Shown: piece by piece, positions 8,870-16,460 of the stretch
How the letters are laid out: each line of letters starts with the position of its first letter
Numbering within the stretch: position 1 is the first letter of the stretch
Notes under the pieces: generated by a model
Database searches by the model: none
The model's input: only the letters and a program-made list of their open reading frames with translations
Told to the model about the DNA's origin: nothing
Translations under genes and position numbers: made by a program
Assembly (NCBI RefSeq): GCF_039655875.1
Contig: NZ_JBBYXK010000001.1
Span: forward strand, 992,001 to 1,056,000
Origin: Emcibacter sp. SYSU 3D8
GTDB lineage: Bacteria; Pseudomonadota; Alphaproteobacteria; SMXS01
Length of the DNA: 64,000 nt
Direction of reading: 5' to 3'

Positions 8870-9199
8870 TTTGCCGGGATAGGGTTCGAGCCTGCTGACA
8901 GCCGGCGCCGGCGTCTCGGTCGCCGGCTCCATACAGGATTGCCCGGCGCACCGGTTTCCCTATAAGGTAAGACCGAGAGACAGTCAGGCGCGTCCTCAGG
9001 GATCCGCCTCATGTCACAGGTGGCTGTGCGCCAATGCCGCCTTCTGCGCCGGTATTTGGGGACCGGCGCGGCCCTTCGACCAAAGACCAGACGGGCGCGC
9101 CCGGCCTTGCCGACGAGCACGTCCTAATTCCGCTTCTGCCCAGCCCTCGGCCGCCGCGTGCGCCAGAGGCGTTTTCATCGAATTGGAGGAGAGACATCC
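8870..9199. other. 330-base gap with one strong hairpin
   Basis: No convincing gene is seen. Soon after the Crp/Fnr stop there is an inverted repeat, AGCCGGCG at 8900-8907 and CGCCGGCT at 8921-8928, which can form an eight-pair stem. It has no T-run behind it, so it is not a classical intrinsic terminator. The rest is ordinary G+C-rich sequence up to the ribosome-binding site GGAGGAG of the next small gene. Confidence 0.5.
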
Positions 9200-9430
9200 A
9201 TGGCCGACCCAGCAAGATCCCGTGCCGAGGAAAAGTTCGCCAAGTTGCGCCCCGCCGAAGACGACGCCATCAAGGCGCGCGACAAGGCGCACAAGGAGCT
9301 GATGGACAAGACCGCGCGGCTCAAGGCCCTCAGGATTGCCAAGGAAGCCGCTGACAAGGAAACGGCGGAGCAGGCAAAAATAGAGAAGGCCGAGAAGGCC
9401 GCCGCGAAGGCCGCTGCCAAAAAGAAGTAG
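9200..9430 (+). CDS. Small lysine/alanine-rich helical protein
   Basis: A 76-residue, strongly charged protein that is almost all predicted helix: repeated K-A-R-D-K-A, K-E-A-A-D-K-E and a final A-A-A-K-K-K. The ATG at 9200 follows a good ribosome-binding site (GGAGGAG, nine bases upstream), which rejects the longer frame from 9158. Proteins of this look are common unannotated small proteins in alphaproteobacteria; function is not known. The basic tail could bind nucleic acid, but that is only composition. It stands alone with a convergent small gene downstream. Confidence 0.65.
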   Translation: MADPARSRAEEKFAKLRPAEDDAIKARDKAHKELMDKTARLKALRIAKEAADKETAEQAKIEKAEKAAAKAAAKKK

Positions 9431-9505
9431 CCACACCCAGCCCAGGGCGCCCGCCAGGCCCGCACTGCAATTCATTGCCGTGCGGCCGGCAATCAGCAGC
9501 AGCGC

Positions 9506-9706
9506 TTACTTGGCGGATCCGCTCAATCCGCAATAGCCGTGATCATAGCTGTGCTCTACCCAGAGCATGCATCCGCTGGCAAGGCAACGGCACTCTGGAT
9601 GTGCACTTCCGTCGGATGCTCGATTGATACCGGCTTTTGAGAGGCTATCCCCCTCCGCACGCGCCAGAGGACACCATTTGGTCTTGGCGATGTTGATATT
9701 TTGCAT
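9506..9706 (-). CDS. Small cysteine-rich protein of unknown function
   Basis: A 66-residue protein with the pattern K-W-C-P-L-A-R, then E-C-R-C-L-A-S-G-C-M-L-W, then G-Y-C-G-L-S-G. The five cysteines in short C-x-C, C-x4-C and G-Y-C-G-L contexts suggest a metal-binding or redox knuckle. I have seen this layout in small proteobacterial and phage-related proteins, but no function is established. The start ATG at 9706 has GGGGAG seven bases upstream; longer in-frame starts upstream add an arginine-rich tail with no conservation signal. It lies on the 3' side of tRNA-Gln, a common site for insertions. Confidence 0.6.
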   Translation of the reverse strand: MQNINIAKTKWCPLARAEGDSLSKAGINRASDGSAHPECRCLASGCMLWVEHSYDHGYCGLSGSAK

Positions 9707-10302
9707 GGCTCGCTCCCCACTCGGGACATCGCCTTGCGAGGCCATGACCCGTGCTGACCCAGTATTTCGCAGGGCGGCGCGCTCACGCCTCCCCGTCGCT
9801 CCGGTTTGCTCCATCCCGTCACACGCCGGATCCCGCCGTGCCGCGCTCTCGGGGCAGTCGGCCACACCAGATCCGATCCAGCTATTGCGATCCCCCTGAA
9901 CGTCTCCGGTTCCGCCCCGACGCCCCGGCACCTTGTGCGGCAAAGACCGCATCCCTGACAAATATGAACCGCCTTGCGGCGCGCCCTATGTCGACGAGCA
10001 GTTGCTGGATTGAACAAGAATCCATCCCGCCCTCTATTTGATCAATAACTCGAAGTATACTTCATAAGATCATATTATACCACGGTAATTTAGTCCTTCT
10101 TCTTTGCACAACTTATGCGCGCATGCGCCACTCTTACATTCGGGCCACCCTGGGAACCTTTGAACCACGGATCAGCCGCCGCGCAAGCTGCGGCGCGGTG
10201 CCGGTCCGGGGTTATCGTGAAACGGTCTCGCTGCGCCGGATGATCCGGGGTCCGGATCATGGCCAATCCGGAAAACGCAAATGTCGGGATCTGGCGGGAG
10301 AT
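9707..10302. other. 596-base gene-poor stretch with an AT-rich island
   Basis: No supported gene is present. From about 10036 to 10115 the base composition turns AT-rich, unlike the surroundings, and includes the perfect 12-base palindrome GAAGTATACTTC at 10052-10063 and, further on, the palindrome GCGCATGCGC near 10117. The stretch lies directly downstream of the tRNA-Gln 3' end. It may be a relic of an inserted element or a promoter region; no integrase or att duplicate is visible. Confidence 0.4.
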
Positions 10303-10377
10303 TGGCTGGGGCGGCAGGGATCGAACCTGCGAATGACGGAATCAAAATCCGTTGCCGTACCACTTGGCTACGCCCCA
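10303..10377 (-). tRNA. tRNA-Gln (anticodon TTG), CCA encoded
   Basis: A full cloverleaf is readable on the minus strand. The acceptor stem is TGGGGCG paired with CGCCCCA, the D-arm contains GCCAAGTGGTACGGC, the anticodon loop TTTTGAT carries TTG, and the T-arm contains GGTTCGAACC. The discriminator is G and the 3' CCA is encoded (10303-10305). It reads glutamine CAA/CAG codons. Confidence 0.97.
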
Positions 10378-10430
10378 GCAAGGCGGCGGACAATAGTGCG
10401 AGAAACGCACCCGATCAACCGCCAGAAAGC

Positions 10431-11678
10431 TCAGCGGAACACGCCCCTTGTGTCGATGAGCACCTTGCGCGCGAGTTGCTCGCGTTCGATCAGCTTGAAG
10501 CGGTCATGGTCGACCAGCAGCAACAGGATGTCGGCGCGGTCCAGCGCCTCGTCGACGCCGACAAATTCCACATTCAGCAAGGCCGAAAGGCTTGCGGGGC
10601 ATTCATCCACAAAGGGTTCGACCGCAAGGATTTTTGCCGAACATTCCTCAGCCAGCGCTGCGGTGATCGCCAGGGCCGGACTCTCGCGCAGATCATCGAT
10701 ATTGGCCTTGAAGGCGAGGCCGAGGCAGGCAATTACCGGGTCCTTGAAGCGATCCGCGGCGCTTCTCACCTGGTCGATGACCCAGCGCGGCTTGGCGTCG
10801 TTGACCTCCCGCGCCGTCTGGATCAGCCGGCTTTGCTCGGGTGCCGAATGGACGATGAACCACGGGTCGACGGCAATGCAATGTCCGCCCACGCCCGGTC
10901 CCGGCTGCAGGATGTTCACCCGCGGATGCCGGTTGGCAAGCTGGATCAACTCCCACACATTCACCCCCAGCCGGTCGCAGATCAGCGACAGCTCGTTGGC
11001 ATAGGCAATGTTGACGTCGCGGAACGCGTTCTCGGCCAGCTTCGACAACTCGGCGGTGCGCGCCCTGGTTGTGAAAACGGTGCCGGTGGTAAAGGTGCGG
11101 TAAAATGCCGCGCCGGCTTCCGCCGAGGCGGTGTCGATGCCGCCGACGATGCGATCGTTGACCACAAGTTCCTGCAGCACACGGCCGGGCAGCACCCGCT
11201 CGGGCGAATGCGCCAGGAAGATGCGCGCGTCGCTCCTGGTGACATCGGGTCCCAGATCGGGACGTTCCTCGCCGATCCAGCCGGCAATGCGCTCGGTGGT
11301 GCCGACCGGGCTGGTCGATTCCAGGATAACCAGGTTGCCGGGACGCAGATGCGCCGCCAGCGCCCTGGTGGCGGCCTCAACATGGGACATGTCGGGCGCA
11401 TGATCGTCGGCGAATGGCGTGGGCACGGCGATAATGTAGATGTCGGCGGGCGCCGGCACATGATCCGCCGTGAGTTGACCGCTGCCGACCGCCGATGCGA
11501 CCAAGATGTCGAGATCGGGCTCATGGAAGTGCAGATTGCCGGCCTGCACGGCACCGACAACCCGGCTGTCCACATCCACGCCCAGCACCGTGTAGCCCCG
11601 CGTCGCCAGCAGACTCGCCGTCGGCAGGCCGATATAGCCAAGCCCCAGCACACAGATGGATTTGTCGAAACGCGCCAT
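10431..11678 (-). CDS. wecC: UDP-N-acetyl-D-mannosamine dehydrogenase
   Basis: Oxidises UDP-ManNAc to UDP-ManNAcA with two NAD+, giving an acidic sugar for surface polysaccharide. The Rossmann motif G-L-G-Y-I-G-L-P is at residues 12-19, the middle domain has K-L-A-E-N-A-F-R-D-V-N, and the catalytic cysteine is in G-G-H-C-I-A-V-D-P. The C-terminal UDP-binding domain has G-L-A-F-K. At 415 residues it is typical of WecC rather than of UDP-glucose dehydrogenase. It lies eight bases after wecB on the same strand, the usual pair for making ManNAcA, which supports the specific call. Confidence 0.92.
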   Translation of the reverse strand: MARFDKSICVLGLGYIGLPTASLLATRGYTVLGVDVDSRVVGAVQAGNLHFHEPDLDILVASAVGSGQLTADHVPAPADIYIIAVPTPFADDHAPDMSHVEAATRALAAHLRPGNLVILESTSPVGTTERIAGWIGEERPDLGPDVTRSDARIFLAHSPERVLPGRVLQELVVNDRIVGGIDTASAEAGAAFYRTFTTGTVFTTRARTAELSKLAENAFRDVNIAYANELSLICDRLGVNVWELIQLANRHPRVNILQPGPGVGGHCIAVDPWFIVHSAPEQSRLIQTAREVNDAKPRWVIDQVRSAADRFKDPVIACLGLAFKANIDDLRESPALAITAALAEECSAKILAVEPFVDECPASLSALLNVEFVGVDEALDRADILLLLVDHDRFKLIEREQLARKVLIDTRGVFR

Positions 11679-11686
11679 GATGCCTC

Positions 11687-12856
11687 CTAGGCCGCCCGGC
11701 CCGCCCAGGGCTCCGGCGGCTCACCCTGCCCGGCCAGGGCCTCGAGATAGCGCACGATGCGCCCCGCCGCGTGGCCGTCGCCATAGGGATTGTGGGCGTG
11801 GCACATGCGGTCGTAATGATCGGCGTCGTCCAGCAGGCGCGATGCCTCGGCCACGATCCTGTTCCGGTCGGTGCCGGTCATGATGACCGTGCCGGCGTCG
11901 ACGGCCTCGGGACGCTCGGTGGTGTCGCGTGTCACCAGGACCGGCTTGCCCAGCGACGGCGCCTCCTCCTGGATTCCGCCGGAATCCGTGATGATCAGCG
12001 CGCTGCGGTTCATCAGATAGACGAAAGGCAGGTACTCCTCCGGCTCGGTCAGGTGAATGTCCGGCAGGCCGCCGAGAATGTCATGCACCGGTTGGCGCAC
12101 ATTGGGATTGAGGTGCACTGGATAAAGCACCGTGACATCGCCACGCGCCGCCAGGTCGGCCAGCGCCAGGCACATTTGCCGCAATCCCTCCCCGAAGCTC
12201 TCCCGGCGGTGGCCGGTCACCAGGATCAGCCGCTTCGTTCCCAGGAAGGCGAACCGTTCGTCATGTCTGCGCGCCTGGTCCAGATCGGCGGTCAGGCGGC
12301 GGCTGATCATGGCAAGCGCATCGATTACCGTATTGCCGGTCACATAGATGCTGCCGGCGGGCGTGTTCTCGGCCAGCAGGTTGTCGCGGGCCCGACCGGT
12401 GGGGGCAAAATGCAGATCGGCCAGCACGCCGGTCAAACGCCGGTTCATCTCCTCGGGCCACGGGCTATAGCGATCGCCGGTGCGCAGCCCGGCTTCGACA
12501 TGGCCCACAGGCACCTTGTGGTAATAGGCCGCGAGCGAGGCCGCGAAGGTGGTTGTGGTGTCACCATGAACCAGGATGCGGTCGGGCCGCCAGTCGCGGA
12601 AGACGCCGGTCATGCCGGCAAGCACATCCGAGGTAACGTCATCCAGGGTCTGCCCATGCTTCATGATGTCCAGGTCCCACCGGGGCCGGATGGCGAAGAG
12701 GTCCAGCACCCCGTCGAGCATCTGGCGGTGCTGCGAGGTGACGCAGACCCGGGCATCAAGCACGGCGCTTTCCTCCAGCGCCTTGACCACAGGCGCCATC
12801 TTGATCGCCTCGGGGCGCGTGCCGAACACGGTCAGAATGCGGTGCCGGCTGGTCAT
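11687..12856 (-). CDS. wecB: UDP-N-acetylglucosamine 2-epimerase (non-hydrolysing)
   Basis: Converts UDP-GlcNAc to UDP-ManNAc in the cytoplasm, feeding WecC. The N-terminus has G-T-R-P-E-A-I-K-M at residues 12-20, followed by [15 protein letters not shown] and the C-terminal D-S-G-G-I-Q-E-E-A, all hallmarks of the family. The length, 389 residues, is normal. It is the first gene of a wecB-wecC pair and is divergent from the epimerase at 12970 across a 113-base promoter region, so the whole sugar cluster could be controlled from there. Confidence 0.94.
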   Translation of the reverse strand: MTSRHRILTVFGTRPEAIKMAPVVKALEESAVLDARVCVTSQHRQMLDGVLDLFAIRPRWDLDIMKHGQTLDDVTSDVLAGMTGVFRDWRPDRILVHGDTTTTFAASLAAYYHKVPVGHVEAGLRTGDRYSPWPEEMNRRLTGVLADLHFAPTGRARDNLLAENTPAGSIYVTGNTVIDALAMISRRLTADLDQARRHDERFAFLGTKRLILVTGHRRESFGEGLRQMCLALADLAARGDVTVLYPVHLNPNVRQPVHDILGGLPDIHLTEPEEYLPFVYLMNRSALIITDSGGIQEEAPSLGKPVLVTRDTTERPEAVDAGTVIMTGTDRNRIVAEASRLLDDADHYDRMCHAHNPYGDGHAAGRIVRYLEALAGQGEPPEPWAGRAA

Positions 12857-12969
12857 GGGCGTCGTGCCGCCTTCGCTGTCATGTGGCCGACATTACCGAT
12901 CACGCACATGAAACCGCAACGCGTTTCCTGTATCCTCCGGTCAGTCTGCCGTCCTGTGAGGTTTCCCGC

Positions 12970-13944
12970 ATGAGCGTTCTGGTTACCGGTGCCGCCGGCT
13001 TCATCGGCTATCACGTCTGCAAGACGTTGCTGGCGCGCGGCGAACAGGTCATCGGCATCGACAACGTCAACAGCTACTACAGCACCACGCTCAAGGAATC
13101 CCGTGTCGCCGAACTGAAGCCTCACCGTGGTTTCACCTTCATCAGGCAGGATTTCGCCAATCTGGACGGGATGCGCGCGGCTGTCGGCGGCAGCGGCATC
13201 GACCGCATCGTCCATCTCGGCGCCCAGCCCGGCGTCCGCTATTCCATCGACCATCCGATGGCCTACGCCGCTGCCAACCTGACCGGACATCTGGCCGTTC
13301 TGGAACTGGCGCGCGGCATCAAGAGCCTGAGGCATCTGGTTTACGCCAGCTCGAGCTCGGTCTATGGCGGCAACACCAAGCTGCCGTTCTCGGAAACCGA
13401 CCCGGTCGAGCATCCCGTGTCGCTCTATGCCGCCACGAAGCGGGCCGACGAACTGATGAGCGATACCTATGCCCATCTGTACGGCATCCCGCAGACCGGG
13501 CTTCGGTTCTTCACGGTCTATGGCCCATCGGGACGGCCCGACATGGCAGTGTGGCTGTTCACCGAGGCGCTGTTCGAGGGTCGGCCCATCCGGCTGTTCG
13601 AGAACGGCTCGCTGCAGCGGGACTTCACCTATGTGGACGATATCGTCGCCGGCGTCCTTGCGGTGCTTGACGGCCCGCCCTCGGGGGAACGGCCGCACCG
13701 GCTGTACAACATCGGCAACAACAAGCCTGAACGGGTGACCCGGCTGGTCGAGATCATCGAACAGGCTACCGGCCGAAAGGCCGAGATCATCAGCGAACCC
13801 ATGCAGCCCGGCGACGTTCCGGCGACCTATGCCGACATCACCGCCATCAGGCGCGACCATGGATTCGAGCCGACGACACCGCTCGAGCAGGGCGTGCCGA
13901 AGTTCGTGGACTGGTATCGCAACTGGCGGGGACAACGCGCATGA
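12970..13944 (+). CDS. NAD-dependent UDP-glucuronate 4-epimerase-like protein
   Basis: A short-chain extended-family epimerase. G-A-A-G-F-I-G at residues 7-13 binds NAD, and the catalytic tyrosine-lysine pair is in S-L-Y-A-A-T-K. It resembles CapI-type enzymes that interconvert UDP-GlcA and UDP-GalA; a related UDP-GlcNAc-type epimerase is possible. I start at the ATG at 12970, because the longer frame from 12883 adds 29 residues with no family match. It is divergent from wecB and its stop overlaps the next start in ATGA. Location next to wecBC argues for a role in capsule or O-antigen sugars. Confidence 0.88.
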   Translation: MSVLVTGAAGFIGYHVCKTLLARGEQVIGIDNVNSYYSTTLKESRVAELKPHRGFTFIRQDFANLDGMRAAVGGSGIDRIVHLGAQPGVRYSIDHPMAYAAANLTGHLAVLELARGIKSLRHLVYASSSSVYGGNTKLPFSETDPVEHPVSLYAATKRADELMSDTYAHLYGIPQTGLRFFTVYGPSGRPDMAVWLFTEALFEGRPIRLFENGSLQRDFTYVDDIVAGVLAVLDGPPSGERPHRLYNIGNNKPERVTRLVEIIEQATGRKAEIISEPMQPGDVPATYADITAIRRDHGFEPTTPLEQGVPKFVDWYRNWRGQRA

Positions 13945-14705
13945 GGCTGCTGTGGGACATCTTCCAGCCGAGCAACAGCCTGTTCCTGGCGTTCGCGCTT
14001 GGCTTCGTGTTGCTGGTCGCCGGACACCGGCGGGCGGGGAAATGGCTGATGTCCCTGTCGGTGATCGCCTTCGCCGCGATCATGGTGCTGCCGCTGTCGA
14101 GCTATCTCATGGTCACGCTGGAAACGCGCTTTCCGGCTTCCGAACTGCCGGAGAAAGTTGACGGCATCATCACGCTGGGGGGCGCGCTCAACAGCCGCAG
14201 CACCCAACGCTGGGGCAGGCCGCAGATGAACGAGCACGCCGAACGGCTGACCGAAGCGATCACCCTGTCGCAGCGCTATCCCGATGCGGCGCTGTTGATT
14301 TCAGGCGGCCACTACGACCCGGCCGACACGCTCGCCGAAGCCGAGATCGCGCGCGGCCTGCTCAGCGAGCTGGGCCATCCGCTCGATCACACCATGTTCG
14401 AGGGCAAGTCACGTACGACATGGGAAAACGGCGTACTCAGCCGAGATCTGGTCAAACCCGCACCGGGAGAAACCTGGGTGCTGGTGACGTCGTCGTTCCA
14501 CATGCCGCGAGCCGTCGGTGTCTTCCGCGAACTGGGCTGGCAGGTCATTCCCTATCCGGTGGACTATTTCACCGACGGGTCGGTGCGCTGGGATCTGGAC
14601 AATGTGGGCTACAGGCTGGGCGAGTTCGACTATGTGGTGCGCGAGTGGGCGGCGCTCGTGGCGTATCACCTGATGGGCAGGACGCCCGAATTGTTCCCGC
14701 GCTGA
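13941..14705 (+). CDS. YdcF/ElyC family membrane protein (DUF218)
   Basis: A 254-residue protein with two N-terminal membrane helices (about residues 12-30 and 36-58) and a periplasmic DUF218 domain containing I-I-T-L-G-G-A, L-L-I-S-G-G and S-S-F-H-M-P-R-A. ElyC of E. coli, of this family, affects envelope biogenesis at low temperature by influencing undecaprenyl-phosphate use; whether this copy does so is inference. It is translationally coupled to the epimerase, which fits a link between sugar-nucleotide supply and envelope polymers. Its 3' end overlaps the convergent hydrolase by 40 bases. Confidence 0.85.
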   Translation: MRLLWDIFQPSNSLFLAFALGFVLLVAGHRRAGKWLMSLSVIAFAAIMVLPLSSYLMVTLETRFPASELPEKVDGIITLGGALNSRSTQRWGRPQMNEHAERLTEAITLSQRYPDAALLISGGHYDPADTLAEAEIARGLLSELGHPLDHTMFEGKSRTTWENGVLSRDLVKPAPGETWVLVTSSFHMPRAVGVFRELGWQVIPYPVDYFTDGSVRWDLDNVGYRLGEFDYVVREWAALVAYHLMGRTPELFPR

Positions 14706-15523
14706 ACCGGCGGCTGGGGCGTCGCAACCCGGTAGCGTCCCAGAAAGTCGACGATCCGCGCCGCCACCGCGGGGTCGTCGATGACGTCGTGTCCCTTGCC
14801 CTGTTCCAGCACCACCGATTCCGAGCCGGGCCGCTTGTCACCGAAATAGCTGCCGCAATCGCCGGCCTGCTTGCCCGAGCCACCGTTGTACCAGGGGTCG
14901 TCCTTGCGCACGACCGCGAGCACCGGCGTATCCTCGGGGCCGTCGATCCCGCGCACCCAGGTGGAGCCCTGGCACGTCCACTGGGTGATCACCCGCGCCT
15001 TGAACAGGCCGCCCCTGAAATGGGCCGCCGCGAGGCCGCCCTCGCTCACGCCGACGATGAACAGATTGTCCCAGTCGGCCCAGCCCGCGCCCGCGATCTC
15101 CTGCAGGGCGAAGTTGATCTCTTCCTGGCGGAAGTCGAAGACGAACAGGTTGAAACCGCCCTGCTTGTTCCACGAGGCGCATTGCAGCGGCCGGAACTTG
15201 CGGGCCATGCTGTTGGGCGCGACGACCACGTAGCCAGCCTTGGCGATGGTCCGCATCAGGCCGCGGTCGGAATCGCTGATCCCGGTACAGCCATGCATGT
15301 AGACGACCACCGGGAACTTGCGGCCGGTGCGCGCGAGTTGTTCCTGGCGGGAGGCGTCCGACAGGAACGTGACGCCGCCGCCGACCATTTCCGGCACCGC
15401 CGACTGTGCCTGGTGCCAGGTCAGCTCCAGATCGGACATGCGGCCCGCAGGGGTCGGATTGCTGGCGCAGGCCGCAACCGTCAGGGCCGCTGCTAGAGCC
15501 GAAATGACACGAAGATTTCTCAA
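14666..15523 (-). CDS. Alpha/beta-hydrolase lipoprotein (dienelactone-hydrolase-like)
   Basis: A predicted lipoprotein with an alpha/beta-hydrolase fold. After a lipobox (L-T-V-A-A-C) the core shows V-V-V-Y-M-H-G-C-T-G, the nucleophile elbow G-V-S-E-G-G and a later G-K-G-H-D-V, giving a Ser-Asp-His-like triad. The start is uncertain. TTG at 15523 gives a perfect short lipoprotein signal (M-R-N-L-R-V-I-S-A-L then lipobox), while GTG at 15547 is an alternative. The ATG at 15673 would overlap ispE by about 100 bases and is rejected. Substrate unknown; it may act on a wall- or lipid-derived ester. Confidence 0.75.
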   Translation of the reverse strand: MRNLRVISALAAALTVAACASNPTPAGRMSDLELTWHQAQSAVPEMVGGGVTFLSDASRQEQLARTGRKFPVVVYMHGCTGISDSDRGLMRTIAKAGYVVVAPNSMARKFRPLQCASWNKQGGFNLFVFDFRQEEINFALQEIAGAGWADWDNLFIVGVSEGGLAAAHFRGGLFKARVITQWTCQGSTWVRGIDGPEDTPVLAVVRKDDPWYNGGSGKQAGDCGSYFGDKRPGSESVVLEQGKGHDVIDDPAVAARIVDFLGRYRVATPQPPVQRGNNSGVLPIR

Positions 15524-15572
15524 GACCGGTCCGGGATGCTGCGCCACTGGACGGGCATGATACGCAGGCCCG

Positions 15573-16457
15573 TCAGGCGCCGCCACCACGAAGGGCGCCG
15601 TGAGCAGCCCACCATGACGGATTGTGATCGGCAACCCTCGCGGCCGCCATACCCGCCTCGCTCTCGGACGCATAGAGGCCGAAGCAGGTAGCGCCGCTAC
15701 CCGACATGCGCGCCAGCAGGCACCCGGCCGTGTCGCGGATCAGGGCCAGTGCCTCGCCGATCACCGGCGCCATGGCCCGCGCGGCCGGTTCCAGATCGTT
15801 GGCGCGCTCGGCAAGCGCCGCCGCCAGCTCCGCTGCCGTTCCCGACGGACCGATCGGCGCCGGTGCCCGGAAGCGGGTCACATCCGCGTCGAACCGGCGG
15901 AATACCGCCGGCGTCGAGACCGCGACGCCCGGATTGACCAGCACCACCCAGCATTCGGGCAGCGCGGCGGCTGGGGCGAGAATTTCTCCGATCCCGGAGA
16001 CCTGCACCGGTACGCTGCCCACGCAGGCCGGCACGTCGGCGCCCAGCCCTTCGGCGATGCGCTCGAGCCGTTTGGCGGGCAGGTCCAGGCGCCACAGGGT
16101 GTTGAGCGCGCGCAAGGTGGCCGCGGCATCGGCCGAGCCGCCGCCGATGCCGGAGGCGACGGGCAGGTTCTTGGTCAGCGTGATGCGCGCGCCGGGCGTC
16201 CCGTTGGGCGACAGGACGCGGGCGGCGCGGACCACCAGATTGTCGCCGCCCTCCGGAATGCCCGCCGCGAAGGGACCATCCACGGCAAAGTCGATATCAG
16301 CCGCCGGCGTCACCGTCAGCCTGTCGCCAACGCCAACGAAGGCGAACAGGCTGTCGAGCTCGTGATAGCCATTCTCGCGGATGGCGGTGACATGGAGATA
16401 GAGGTTGAGTTTGGCCCAGGCAGTCTCGATCAGCGGGCCGTCAGCCGATACCGTCAA
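15573..16457 (-). CDS. ispE: 4-diphosphocytidyl-2-C-methyl-D-erythritol kinase
   Basis: Phosphorylates CDP-methylerythritol in the MEP isoprenoid pathway. The N-terminus has W-A-K-L-N-L-Y-L and the GHMP-kinase ATP-binding loop P-V-A-S-G-I-G-G-G-S-A-D-A-A is at about residues 98-111; a late M-S-G-S-G-A-T-C-F-G completes the fold. Length, 294 residues, is normal. It lies 3 bases downstream of the TPR gene on the same strand and is probably co-transcribed with it. This is an essential housekeeping gene, and the call is secure. Confidence 0.95.
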   Translation of the reverse strand: MTVSADGPLIETAWAKLNLYLHVTAIRENGYHELDSLFAFVGVGDRLTVTPAADIDFAVDGPFAAGIPEGGDNLVVRAARVLSPNGTPGARITLTKNLPVASGIGGGSADAAATLRALNTLWRLDLPAKRLERIAEGLGADVPACVGSVPVQVSGIGEILAPAAALPECWVVLVNPGVAVSTPAVFRRFDADVTRFRAPAPIGPSGTAAELAAALAERANDLEPAARAMAPVIGEALALIRDTAGCLLARMSGSGATCFGLYASESEAGMAAARVADHNPSWWAAHGALRGGGA

Positions 16458-16460
16458 GCG

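Noticed and set aside
8900-8928. Intrinsic terminator after the Crp/Fnr gene
   Set aside because: The stem is strong but no T-run follows, so it is listed only as a hairpin.
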